This document shows positions 17,284 to 24,948 of a DNA stretch of 32,314 nt, piece by piece. Position numbers and translations under genes: made by a program. Below the pieces are notes generated by a model that made no database searches, was not told the DNA's origin, and saw only the letters and a program-made list of their open reading frames with translations. The number at the start of each line of letters is the position of its first letter. The stretch's first letter is position 1. The stretch comes from Chromatiaceae bacterium (lineage in GTDB: Bacteria > Pseudomonadota > Gammaproteobacteria > SZUA-140): assembly GCA_003232725.1 (NCBI GenBank), contig QIJH01000006.1, forward strand, positions 1 to 32,314. Direction: 5' to 3'.

Positions 17284-19269
17284 TTATACATCCTGAGTTC
17301 CCATCTTCTCCGGAGTAACGTTCGAGTTGTTTTTCACATTCATCGCGCCACAAAAGCCAAGCACCTTGGATTCATCACGCGTGCGGCGCATCGGCGGCAG
17401 GTCTTTCAAAAAGGTTTTGCCGTAAGACTTGGTTACTAGGCGAGGGTCGCAGATCATCAAGATACCACGATCATTTACATCACGAATCAAACGACCAGCA
17501 CCCTGTTTAAGGGTAATCACTGCATTAGGTAAAAGAAAATCCCGAAATGGGTTGCCGCCACTTTTCTTCAGCGCATCCATCCGTGCCTGCAACACCGGGT
17601 CATCGGGGGTGACAAATGGCAGCTTATCGATGACAACACACGAGAGTGCTTTACCACGCACATCAACCCCTTCCCAGAAACTACTGGTGCCCAACAACAC
17701 GGCATTACCGAGACGACGAAAGGTATCGAGCAGTTCATTACGCGGTGAATTTCCCTGAATTAACAGCGGCGCTTCAAAACCCTTCTCTGCCAGTAATTCC
17801 GCTGCACGTCGCAGTGCGCGATGGCTGGTGAATAACATAAAGGCACCGCCATCACACGCCTCTAATATCGGCAGTGCTTTATCCACCACGGCCTCCACAT
17901 GTTGTGGTGAATTCGGCTCCGGCAGATTCTCTGGCAGGTAAAGTACGCTATTATCACGAAAATTAAACGGGCTATCCCAACGCGCGGTTTCGGCATTCTC
18001 CACCCCTAGACGTTTGGTGAAGTGATCAAAGTTATCACCCACCGCCAGTGTTGCAGAGGTATAGACCCAGGCACTTTTATAACGCTTTGCATGCTTATCA
18101 AAGGTTTCAGCAATATTCATCGGCGTGTCGTGTAACATAAAAGAGCGGCGCGTGGTTTCGTACCACTGAATACGCTCCTCTTCATGGGCCTGACTAAACG
18201 CCTGCAGGCGATGCATCAGCTCCAGGCTACGTTGCCAGCAACTCTCAAGCCCTTTGCCACGCACCGCCGCCTCTTCCAGTTGGTTCGATAATTTTTGTAG
18301 CTGCGTCTCTATCTCTTCCATACCTATCTTTACCGCAGGCAGGCCACACAATTCATTCCACGGTGCACGCTGTTTTTTCATACCCAGCGCGAGGCGAAAA
18401 TCATACAGCACTTTTTCAAGGTCTTGTGCCACCCTCGTAAGTGCTGGCATATCGCCTGCTTCATTGACCTGTTCGGCGATCACATCACGCCCCAGATCTA
18501 ACAGTTGTCGCCCACTCAAAAACTGACCAAAAAAGTTGGAGGCAATCTCCGGCAGCTGATGTGCCTCATCAATGATAAAGGCATCCGCACTCGGTAACAA
18601 TTCACCAAAACCCTCTTCTCTTAGCACCATGTCTGAAAATAGTAGATGATGATTGATCACCACCACATCCGCCTCTTGCGCACGCTTACGCGCCTTCACC
18701 ACATGGCAATCACTAAATACATTACATTCCTGGCCAAGACAATTTTCACTGGTCGAGGTTACCTGTGGCCAGATCGGCGCATCGTCATCGATGCCGGTAA
18801 CCTCAGCCACATCACCGGTACTGGTTTTACCTGCCCATTGGCGAATCGCCTGAAAATCTTCCACCAAATGTTTGACATGCGCAGTGCCAGAGTGCTCCAA
18901 TAGATCCAGCCTATGATTGCAGAGATAGTTACTACGCCCCTTGAGCATCGTCACTCGCGCGGGGATTGCCAGCGCCTTTTGCACCGTCGGCAGGTCACGA
19001 TGAAACAACTGGTCTTGAAGTGTTTTTGTGCCGGTCGAAATAATCACCCGTTTACCAAAACGCAGTGCTGGCACCAGATAGGCGAAAGTCTTACCAGTAC
19101 CGGTACCGGCCTCACACACCAACACGGTTTGGTTATCGAGCGCCTGCTCAACTGCATCACTCATCTGCTGCTGCTCAATACGTGGCGCAAAACCATCAAT
19201 ATGATGCGCAAATGGGCCACCAGCACCTAGCAGCTCGCCAGCACTTTTTAAATCAGCAAAAAAAGACAT
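17284..19269 (-). CDS. yoaA: ATP-dependent DNA helicase, YoaA/DinG family
   Basis: This is an XPD-like 5'-3' superfamily 2 helicase of the kind involved in DNA repair and replication-fork tolerance. The ATG at 19269 gives 661 residues starting MSFFADLKSAGELLG, the family N-terminus; the open frame upstream to 19452 lacks family sequence. Motifs are Walker A EAGTGTGKT (53-61), DEAH (234-237) and GAGRLIRDVNDRG (motif VI). Four cysteines, C117, C177, C182 and C188, lie between motifs I and II as in the iron-sulphur domain. The ribosome site is weak. YoaA is preferred over DinG because of length and the tsaB neighbour. Confidence 0.92.
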   Translation of the reverse strand: MSFFADLKSAGELLGAGGPFAHHIDGFAPRIEQQQMSDAVEQALDNQTVLVCEAGTGTGKTFAYLVPALRFGKRVIISTGTKTLQDQLFHRDLPTVQKALAIPARVTMLKGRSNYLCNHRLDLLEHSGTAHVKHLVEDFQAIRQWAGKTSTGDVAEVTGIDDDAPIWPQVTSTSENCLGQECNVFSDCHVVKARKRAQEADVVVINHHLLFSDMVLREEGFGELLPSADAFIIDEAHQLPEIASNFFGQFLSGRQLLDLGRDVIAEQVNEAGDMPALTRVAQDLEKVLYDFRLALGMKKQRAPWNELCGLPAVKIGMEEIETQLQKLSNQLEEAAVRGKGLESCWQRSLELMHRLQAFSQAHEEERIQWYETTRRSFMLHDTPMNIAETFDKHAKRYKSAWVYTSATLAVGDNFDHFTKRLGVENAETARWDSPFNFRDNSVLYLPENLPEPNSPQHVEAVVDKALPILEACDGGAFMLFTSHRALRRAAELLAEKGFEAPLLIQGNSPRNELLDTFRRLGNAVLLGTSSFWEGVDVRGKALSCVVIDKLPFVTPDDPVLQARMDALKKSGGNPFRDFLLPNAVITLKQGAGRLIRDVNDRGILMICDPRLVTKSYGKTFLKDLPPMRRTRDESKVLGFCGAMNVKNNSNVTPEKMGTQDV

Positions 19270-19315
19270 TACATTTAGATATTTTAATTTTACAGGGGTG
19301 ATGAACAGAGGAGCA

Positions 19316-19828
19316 TTAACCGTCAGCTTGACTGTCCCACAGCTCATCGTCTTCAAGGCCGTTTTCACGCGTCCAGGCAAGGTGACTAATAATTTTAAAT
19401 TTAGCGACTGACATCGCACCACGTTTAGCACGCTTGCTGGAGCCGCCGTCATCCATCGCCTCTTTCAATGCTGCGCGTGATGCCTCGTAGATCTCAAAGG
19501 TTTCCAGCTCTTCGTCAAGCAGCACCAGCACCACCAGATCCCACTCCTGTTCCATCTTGAGTTGCCCGATACGCTGACCAGTCTTGGCCTCATCAAAGAT
19601 AGTGCGACCCTTGATCTGCACCTTTTTACCTTTACGCGAGCCACTGTTGCCAATAGCATCACAGCCTGCAATGGATGGATTACAGAGTTCAAGGTCGAGT
19701 AGCCGGATCGCATCATGCTGGGCGATTTCACCACTGACACCCGCCAGTGGTTTTCCGGTCGCACGACGATAATTCGCCGCCAAACGACGCGCTTCAGAGA
19801 TTAGCTTATCAACCGAATAGAGACCCAC
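19316..19828 (-). CDS. Uncharacterised protein with PD-(D/E)XK-like residue pattern
   Basis: The function is not known. The 170-residue protein resembles a family I remember as DUF6998, with LISEARRLAANYRRATGKPL, a Glu in GEIAQHDAIRLLDLE (E34), an Asp in GCDAIG (D57) and QIKGR (Q71, K73). This E-x22-D-x13-QxK spacing is the layout of the PD-(D/E)XK nuclease fold, followed by EWDLVVLVLLDEELETFEIY. There is no ATG before the conserved region. GTG 19828 is chosen because GAGG lies 11 nt upstream; TTG 19837 is the other possible start. It is 46 nt upstream of the helicase gene and on the same strand, so a shared transcript and a nucleic-acid role are plausible but unproven. Confidence 0.7.
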   Translation of the reverse strand: MGLYSVDKLISEARRLAANYRRATGKPLAGVSGEIAQHDAIRLLDLELCNPSIAGCDAIGNSGSRKGKKVQIKGRTIFDEAKTGQRIGQLKMEQEWDLVVLVLLDEELETFEIYEASRAALKEAMDDGGSSKRAKRGAMSVAKFKIISHLAWTRENGLEDDELWDSQADG

Positions 19829-19951
19829 AGAACCCAAAACCTCATTTTGTTATAGATGGCTTGTCATTTTACTCAACATTTAAAACAAATAACCACTATT
19901 TTTCAATTATTTATGTAATATCGTCATGAGTAATCTGCACTGGAGTTGAGA

Positions 19952-21511
19952 ATGGATACGCACCCACTGATCACAGCACTGCAAAACAAGGCGATTTATG
20001 ATCATCCCGTCAACAAATTTGAGCTGATCGAGACCCACTGCGCCTGGGTGCTACTGACGGGCGAGTACGCTTATAAGATCAAAAAACCACTCGACCTCGG
20101 TTTTCTCAACTTTTCAACACTGGAGAAACGCCGCCATGTGTGCAGAGAAGAGCTCCGTCTGAACAGACGCCTTGCAGATGAGGTCTATCTCGATGTGGTC
20201 GCAATCACAGGCTCAGCCGACAACCCACAGTTGAATGGCGATGGTAGGGTAATCGAATATGCGGTCAAGATGCGTCAATTTGAAACAGGAATGGAGTTTG
20301 ATCAATTAATCAAACAGAGCGCATTAAGCAACGATGATATCGACGAGCTCGCCAGCCGTGTTGCCAGCTTTCATCAATCACTCGATGGGGCTAGTGATGA
20401 TACTATCTATGGCACCATTGATGCGATTCGCAAATCGATGCTGGAAAACTTCAATCAGATTAATACAACCTTACCGAACGATATTGAACGCCAACTGCTC
20501 GAACAGCTTCAACAATGGACAAGCGATGAGCTAACCCGACTGACAGCCACATTAGAAAACCGAAAACGAAATGGCTTTGTCCGTGAATGCCACGGTGACC
20601 TGCACCTCGCCAACATCACTCGCTATCAAAGCCGAGTAATGCTGTTTGATTGCCTGGAGTTCAACCCTGCACTACGCTGGATCGATCAGATCAGCGATAT
20701 CGCCTTTATGGTGATGGATTTTGATGCGCATGGTAAAAGCGATTTCGCTTTCCGTTTCTTGAACAAATGGCTGCAACAGAGCGGTGACTATGCTGGTGTA
20801 CCACTGTTGCGACTCTATCTCGTCTACCGCGCAATGGTACGCGCCAAAATTACGGCAATTCAACATGCACAACATTCAGATAGCGGCCATTTGGCACAGT
20901 GCCAGCGCTACCTCACCCTTGCACGCTCATACACAGCACAACAGACAACTCCCTTGATAATTACCCATGGCCTTTCGGGTTCCGGCAAAAGCTCTATCTC
21001 ACAACTGATCCTTGAACAACTCGGCGCAATACGCGTGCGCTCAGATGTTGAACGTAAACGGCTGCATGGGTTGAGCGCCGAGGCACGCAGTCAATCGACC
21101 CTTGGCGAAAAACTCTATAGCGCCATATCAAGTGAAACTACCTACCAACGCCTCGCCACAACCGCACAAGCGATTACAGCCAGTGGTTATCCAGTCATCA
21201 TCGATGCGACATTTTTAAAACAGGCTCAACGACAGCAATTTAAAATCGTCGCTGGTGAACTAAATGTGCCGTTTATCATCCTTCATTTTCACGCCAAAGA
21301 AGCGTTGTTACGCCAATGGGTTATAGCCCGTAATGAAAAAGGTGGCGACCCATCCGAAGCCGATATTTCTGTCTTAGAATATCAGATAAAAACACAGGAA
21401 CCGTTGAATGAAGAGGAGTTGTTAAATACAGTAACAATAGATTCAAGCAACGAAGTTGATATCAGATCAGCATACAAAAAGATCATCAATATGGCCCGGG
21501 CTGAGTCTTAG
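19952..21511 (+). CDS. Two-domain APH-like kinase / P-loop ATP-binding protein
   Basis: This 519-residue protein is of the type annotated as bifunctional aminoglycoside phosphotransferase/ATP-binding protein. The N-terminal half is a kinase-like fold with HGDLHLANI (214-222), whose Asp216 and Asn221 would be the catalytic base and metal ligand, and FDCLEF with Asp233. The C-terminal half is an AAA_33-type small-molecule kinase fold with Walker A GLSGSGKS (340-347) and RSDVERKRL. The substrate is unknown, and drug resistance should not be assumed. The ATG at 19952 has GGAG 6 nt upstream; an in-frame TTG lies 6 nt before it. It is transcribed divergently from the DUF6998-like gene. Confidence 0.88.
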   Translation: MDTHPLITALQNKAIYDHPVNKFELIETHCAWVLLTGEYAYKIKKPLDLGFLNFSTLEKRRHVCREELRLNRRLADEVYLDVVAITGSADNPQLNGDGRVIEYAVKMRQFETGMEFDQLIKQSALSNDDIDELASRVASFHQSLDGASDDTIYGTIDAIRKSMLENFNQINTTLPNDIERQLLEQLQQWTSDELTRLTATLENRKRNGFVRECHGDLHLANITRYQSRVMLFDCLEFNPALRWIDQISDIAFMVMDFDAHGKSDFAFRFLNKWLQQSGDYAGVPLLRLYLVYRAMVRAKITAIQHAQHSDSGHLAQCQRYLTLARSYTAQQTTPLIITHGLSGSGKSSISQLILEQLGAIRVRSDVERKRLHGLSAEARSQSTLGEKLYSAISSETTYQRLATTAQAITASGYPVIIDATFLKQAQRQQFKIVAGELNVPFIILHFHAKEALLRQWVIARNEKGGDPSEADISVLEYQIKTQEPLNEEELLNTVTIDSSNEVDIRSAYKKIINMARAES

Positions 21512-21647
21512 GTGAAACCAATAAATGATAATGATTATTCATCAAACAGTAACACAATACCTGGGGCCCGAAACGTTGATGCACCTCCTCCAGCGTTTTG
21601 AAAAAGGCGTTGAAACAATCGGTTCCATGAAAAACAGACTGCAAAAC
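21512..21647 (-). pseudogene. Remnant of a second Y1 (HUH) transposase
   Basis: Minus-strand translation reads through FHGTDCFNAFFKTLEEVHQR and then YCLMNNHYHLLVSP. This is the part of Y1/RAYT transposases that spans the HUH metal site (HYH). There is no start codon, N-terminal strand or Tyr helix, and the coding similarity ends at the stop of the neighbouring kinase gene. It differs clearly from the transposase fragment at 16137-16388, so it is a separate lineage and not a copy of it. Confidence 0.75.
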
Positions 21648-21708
21648 TATAACTATCAAGACTTGGATTCAACTAATAAGCGCATAACTTGAAGTAAGTA
21701 GAAAAGGC

Positions 21709-21816
21709 GGATTACGCTTCGCTAATTCGCCCTACGCGCTTTGTAATTGATCTTGTCGAGACGATTGCTTTTGAATGCAGGTCAATTAATATAATAAGTC
21801 AAGACTTGACCCCTTT
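21709..21816 (+). repeat. 108-bp direct repeat, left copy
   Basis: It begins GGATTACGCTTCGCTAATTC and ends GTCAAGACTTGACCCCTTT. By my comparison it matches the copy at 22923-23030 at 105 of 108 positions, with no gaps. It contains the near-palindrome around ATTACGCTTCGCTAAT and the perfect inverted repeat GTCAAG-A-CTTGAC (21798-21810). It lies between the transposase remnant and the toxin-antitoxin pair. Confidence 0.92.
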
Positions 21817-21868
21817 CTTTCATCTTTCTTTCATTCGACACTTTTGGCAGTCTGCCTGGATGAGATTG

Positions 21869-22087
21869 TTAGCCCAATCTTGACTCTCTGACAGCACTTA
21901 ATATGTCTTTCGTTGTCGCTTTTGTTTTTATTCCACTCACATCGAAAGGCGATTTTCCTTTTTTTCTTTTGGATATAAGAGAAAAAGTGGCTCCATCTCT
22001 TCGTCGAATTTCAACCTCTTCTTTTTGTGCTATATTTAATAGCTTAGACAAATTTTGACGAGCTTCTGAATAGGTAAATACTTTCAT
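21869..22087 (-). CDS. Phd/YefM-family antitoxin
   Basis: This small 72-residue protein begins MKVFTYSEARQNLSKLLNIA, the DNA-binding N-terminus of Phd/YefM antitoxins. It continues with EVEIRRRDGATFSLISKR, then a basic and flexible C-terminus that would wrap the toxin. It starts 6 nt after the stop of the PIN toxin gene, with a GGAG site overlapping the toxin stop, so the pair is translationally coupled. The antitoxin follows the toxin here, the reverse of the more usual VapBC order. It should neutralise the toxin and repress the shared promoter. Confidence 0.85.
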   Translation of the reverse strand: MKVFTYSEARQNLSKLLNIAQKEEVEIRRRDGATFSLISKRKKGKSPFDVSGIKTKATTKDILSAVRESRLG

Positions 22088-22093
22088 TTCAAC

Positions 22094-22483
22094 TTACTCC
22101 ATCACTTCGATATTGAGATCGTACGCTACTTTCTTCATGCGCTTGTCTAATGTTATTAATGGGATTGATAAATGGTTTGCACATTGTAAGAAATATGCGT
22201 CATAAGCATAAATGTTATAATCGAATGCTAATTTTAATGCTCTTTGAATATCAACAGAAACTAGTCTTACTGGAATTGAACTAGCCGCATCAAATGCTGA
22301 TAATGCTTCATCACGCGTTAGTTGCTTTCGTTTAACCATGGCAGTTAATGCATTGCCAATTTCATAAGGTAGGATTTCAGGTGCAATTGCATTGGATTCT
22401 GATGTGAGCTGGATAATGCTGTCTTTTTCCGGCTCATCCAAAGCAACCGCTAAGAAGATATTTGTATCAGATATAATATCCAT
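22094..22483 (-). CDS. PIN-domain toxin (VapC-like ribonuclease)
   Basis: This 129-residue PIN-domain protein would cut RNA using metal ions. Conserved acidic residues are present: D6 (MDIISDTNIF), E41 (YEIGNAL), D95 (YAYDAYFL) and D113 (ITLDKRM). It is the first gene of a pair with the Phd-like antitoxin. The coding sequence is visibly more AT-rich than the flagellar and housekeeping genes, which fits horizontal gain. The promoter lies so close that the mRNA may start at or within a few bases of the ATG. VapC is a family name here; the RNA target cannot be predicted. Confidence 0.85.
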   Translation of the reverse strand: MDIISDTNIFLAVALDEPEKDSIIQLTSESNAIAPEILPYEIGNALTAMVKRKQLTRDEALSAFDAASSIPVRLVSVDIQRALKLAFDYNIYAYDAYFLQCANHLSIPLITLDKRMKKVAYDLNIEVME

Positions 22484-22490
22484 ACAGACA

Positions 22491-22518
22491 ATTGTACAAC
22501 TGCATGATTTTTTGTCAA
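22491..22518 (-). promoter_or_regulatory. Promoter and possible operator of the toxin-antitoxin pair
   Basis: The minus strand shows TTGACA (22518-22513), 16 nt, then TACAAT (22496-22491). This is a near-consensus sigma-70 promoter with its -10 box only 7 nt before the toxin ATG. Two overlapping perfect palindromes, ACAATTGT (22488-22495) and TTGTACAA (22492-22499), cover the -10 box. They are candidate antitoxin binding sites. Confidence 0.6.
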
Positions 22519-22922
22519 GGGGCTACGCTTGCGTCCATCGGGTTTCGGTATTTCAATCCGTCGAACTCTCTCCTTGTTCAGCTATTTTCTAGAGAATTGT
22601 GTATCAGGATTTTCGGTAATTATTAACAATCAACAACTCTGACCCTATTGATTCTGCTTATTGATTCCGTTGGTGCCGTGACTTTGAATCCAGAGAAGGA
22701 AGACGTAAAAGAAGCGGCTTGATTAAAAAAAGCGACAACTATCTTGAAAAACACCGCCGCTGTTGAGGCGGTGGCGAAAGATGATGTGAAAATTCAATGT
22801 AGGTCGGGTTAGTGTTTTTTCTTGCGTAACCCGACAGGCATCGCGAAGCGATACAACATTAAACCCGCCAGCCATTTATAACCATTCTTTATCAGCTTTC
22901 CCTTAACCTCACTGCATGCGGT
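22519..22922. other. Gene-free decayed segment inside the repeat bracket
   Basis: No intact gene is supported. A plus-strand stretch (about 22679-22811) reads like coding sequence interrupted by a stop (VTLNPEKEDVKEAA, stop, then LKKATTILKNTAAVEAVAKD) and may be a gene relic; I cannot identify it. It contains a 7-bp hairpin at 22752-22773. The sequence CTCTGACCCTATTGATTCTG near 22637 resembles the flanks of Y1-type elements as I remember them. Confidence 0.4.
22803..22835. repeat. Dispersed-repeat-like stem-loop
   Basis: The perfect 9-bp arms GTCGGGTTA and TAACCCGAC are separated by 15 nt, preceded by GTAG. This resembles a dispersed gammaproteobacterial repeat (a GTCGGGTTAGCGAAGCGTAACCCGAC-like element, written here from memory), with the usual middle altered. 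A GCGAAGCG core lies just downstream. There is no T-run for a terminator. Confidence 0.5.
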
Positions 22923-23030
22923 GGATTACGCTTCGCTAATTCGCCCTACGCGCTTTGTAATTGATCTTGTCGAGACGATTACTTTTGAATGCAGGTCAGT
23001 TAATATGATAAGTCAAGACTTGACCCCTTT
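22923..23030 (+). repeat. 108-bp direct repeat, right copy
   Basis: This is the same sequence as 21709-21816 with three substitutions and no gaps, in the same orientation. The two copies enclose 1106 bp holding the toxin-antitoxin pair. The inverted repeat GTCAAG-A-CTTGAC near the right end is preserved. Confidence 0.92.
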
Positions 23031-23087
23031 ATCTTTTTGATGTCTGCAGCGTAAACAGTGTTTGTGTGTGTGTAAACACCATAGTTC

Positions 23088-23132
23088 AAAAAAAACCACC
23101 ATTATTCCGACGTACCCGCCAGAATAATGGTG
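23088..23132 (-). terminator. Rho-independent terminator of the 50-residue-repeat protein gene
   Basis: A perfect 11-bp stem (CACCATTATTC at 23097-23107 with GAATAATGGTG at 23122-23132) has a 14-nt loop. Read on the minus strand, it is followed by a single G and eight Ts. It lies 77 nt after the stop of the minus-strand gene at 23209. Confidence 0.8.
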
Positions 23133-23208
23133 ATGGAACCAGTTGTACCGCTCTACTTAGATGGTTTAACAGCGCAATTGGAAAATTTCAACGTATCCGT
23201 ACCTGCTA

Positions 23209-24948
23209 TTAATCCTCTTTCTGTAGTGGACACTCATCTGGGTTCTGTTCACATACTCTGTCAATCCATGATTCAAAACTACCGTAGAAAGTTTCCAGAT
23301 AAAATTTAATCATTTTATCAAAATCAATTTTCTTAAACAGCTTGCTTGAGGATAATGATTTGCCAGGATTAATATTGAAATTCAGGAACTCTATTTCTGA
23401 GTCTGAACCCAACTCAATAACCAATTTTAATGGTTGCGGCATTACTGTTTGAGTCTGTGTGTAAGGGAAAGGAAACTGCCAATTTCCTGTGCCATTGGCA
23501 CATGCTCCCACTGGGCCGGTAAAATCAATACCTCCTAAATACAGTGTTTCGCCCTGTGAAAACAAATCTTTAATGGTTGTGTTCTCAGGTACGGTATTAT
23601 AAGGGGAATCATCAAATACATTTCCAAATCCATCAGACCAGACAAAGCGTGAAGCTTTGATGATACGCATGCCACAAAAATTATTAGGGAAGATGACTTC
23701 CCCTTCATAGCTTGGCAAGTCCTTTAAAAATTGTGTTGGAATCGTAATCGTTGGTTGGCTATCAATTATCGAGGTAAAATCAACAACGACTCGATACTTG
23801 TCATTTCCAAGTGTTCCACTTAGCAGCTTAATATATTGAGGAGTATCTGGAAATTCAGATATTCCAGATATTCCAGAATCCCCCCCAGAAGTACTGTTTG
23901 GTTGAGTCGGTTCGGCAACAAAGAATGGCTCAAAATCGGTCAGGCGCAATCCTTGTGCTGTCAGTTCTTCGCCTTTTGATACAAAATCTTTCCAGGCCAG
24001 GCCTTTTGTAATGGCACTGTTACCGGCAATGGTATTGCCACCTGCAAGGATATTGCCACCTGTAGGGACATTGCGACCTGCAAGGGTATTGCCACCTGTA
24101 GGGGCATTCCGACCTGCAAGGGTATTGCCACCTGTAGGGGCATTCCGACCTGCAAGGGTATTGCCACCTGTAGGGGCATTGCTACCTGAGCCACTACGCC
24201 AAGCACCAACGTATTTTCTGACACCACCCGTTTTAATGATCTCAACATCGTATAAGCGCAATCCTTTGCCCTTTAATTCATTGTTTTTTCTAATAAAGGC
24301 TCTCATGCGTAATGCTTTGTTGATAATATTGCTGCCAGACCCTGTACGCCAGTTACCCACATATCGGTAGGTATTGCCTTTTTTATAGATCTCGAAGTCC
24401 CACAGTCGATAGCCTTTGGCAGTCAGTTCTTCGCCTTTTTTTGTAAAGTCTTTCCATTTCAAACCTTCAGTAATAATATTATTTCCTGTGCCTGTGCGCC
24501 AGTTACCTACATACACGCGTTTACCTGACTGTCTGAATGTCTCGAAATCCCACAATCGGTAGCCTTTTTGGGTCAACTCTTCACCTTTCTTTAGGAACGC
24601 TTTCCATTTCAAGCCTCTACTGATGATGTTATTACCCGAGCCATTACGCCATGAACCGATATATCGCTTTTTGGTACCTTTCCTAATCACCTCAAAATCA
24701 TCTAGACGCAGTCCTTTTTCGGTCAATTCTTCCCCTTTTTTTAAAAAAGCATTCCATCTCAAAGGCTCGGTTATCAAATTAGTGCCGCTACCACTATCCC
24801 AAACCCCTATATATTTGTATTGTGCGAATGTTGGTGCTGCAGAAACACAGAGTAACATCGCTATTATTCCTACGGTGATTGATTGATACCAGGTGGTCTG
24901 CGGTTCTGGTATTAATTCTTTGTTCAATACATTTTCTGACATATTCAT
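23209..24948 (-). CDS. Exported protein with five 50-residue tandem repeats (BTRD1-like)
   Basis: The function is unknown. The 579-residue protein has a long polar N-terminus and a signal-like helix (SITVGIIAMLLCVSAAPTFA, likely cut after Ala42). Five repeats follow, of the form YVGNWRTGTGNNIITEGLKW plus KDFxKKGEELTxKGxRLxDFE. Their GxW tryptophans fall at residues 50, 100, 150, 200 and 250, a period of exactly 50. The pattern resembles the Pfam bacterial tandem repeat domain 1 as I remember it. The fifth repeat is split by a 12-residue reiteration (NAPTGGNTLAGR). The rest (about 370-579) is an unrecognised domain with Cys425, Cys483, Cys566 and Cys573. The ATG at 24948 has AAGG about 7 nt upstream; Met3 is a weaker start. 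It has its own terminator. Confidence 0.75.
   Translation of the reverse strand: MNMSENVLNKELIPEPQTTWYQSITVGIIAMLLCVSAAPTFAQYKYIGVWDSGSGTNLITEPLRWNAFLKKGEELTEKGLRLDDFEVIRKGTKKRYIGSWRNGSGNNIISRGLKWKAFLKKGEELTQKGYRLWDFETFRQSGKRVYVGNWRTGTGNNIITEGLKWKDFTKKGEELTAKGYRLWDFEIYKKGNTYRYVGNWRTGSGSNIINKALRMRAFIRKNNELKGKGLRLYDVEIIKTGGVRKYVGAWRSGSGSNAPTGGNTLAGRNAPTGGNTLAGRNAPTGGNTLAGRNVPTGGNILAGGNTIAGNSAITKGLAWKDFVSKGEELTAQGLRLTDFEPFFVAEPTQPNSTSGGDSGISGISEFPDTPQYIKLLSGTLGNDKYRVVVDFTSIIDSQPTITIPTQFLKDLPSYEGEVIFPNNFCGMRIIKASRFVWSDGFGNVFDDSPYNTVPENTTIKDLFSQGETLYLGGIDFTGPVGACANGTGNWQFPFPYTQTQTVMPQPLKLVIELGSDSEIEFLNFNINPGKSLSSSKLFKKIDFDKMIKFYLETFYGSFESWIDRVCEQNPDECPLQKED
24035..24178 (-). repeat. 18-bp minisatellite inside the repeat-protein gene
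   Basis: Eight head-to-tail 18-bp units alternate between a TTGCCACCTGTAGGGGCA-like and a TTCCGACCTGCAAGGGTA-like form, making a 36-bp higher-order unit. They are in frame and encode the peptide NAPTGGNTLAGR repeatedly. More degenerate units lie at both edges. The tract inserts into the fifth 50-residue repeat, right after its GSGSN. Confidence 0.93.

Noticed and set aside
19952-21511. Aminoglycoside resistance gene
   Set aside because: The APH-like domain is fused to a small-molecule kinase domain, a widespread chromosomal family of unknown substrate. Nothing points to antibiotic modification.
24035-24178. Possible CRISPR array because of regular short repeats
   Set aside because: Units are directly head-to-tail at 18 bp without unique spacers, are in frame within a gene, and no cas genes are present.
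24011-24370. Plus-strand ORF rich in PPVG/RPARVLPP repeats opposite the repeat-protein gene
   Set aside because: It is the complement of the minisatellite and the repeat array. The minus frame has a signal peptide, five regular repeats, a ribosome site and a terminator, so the plus frame is a shadow.
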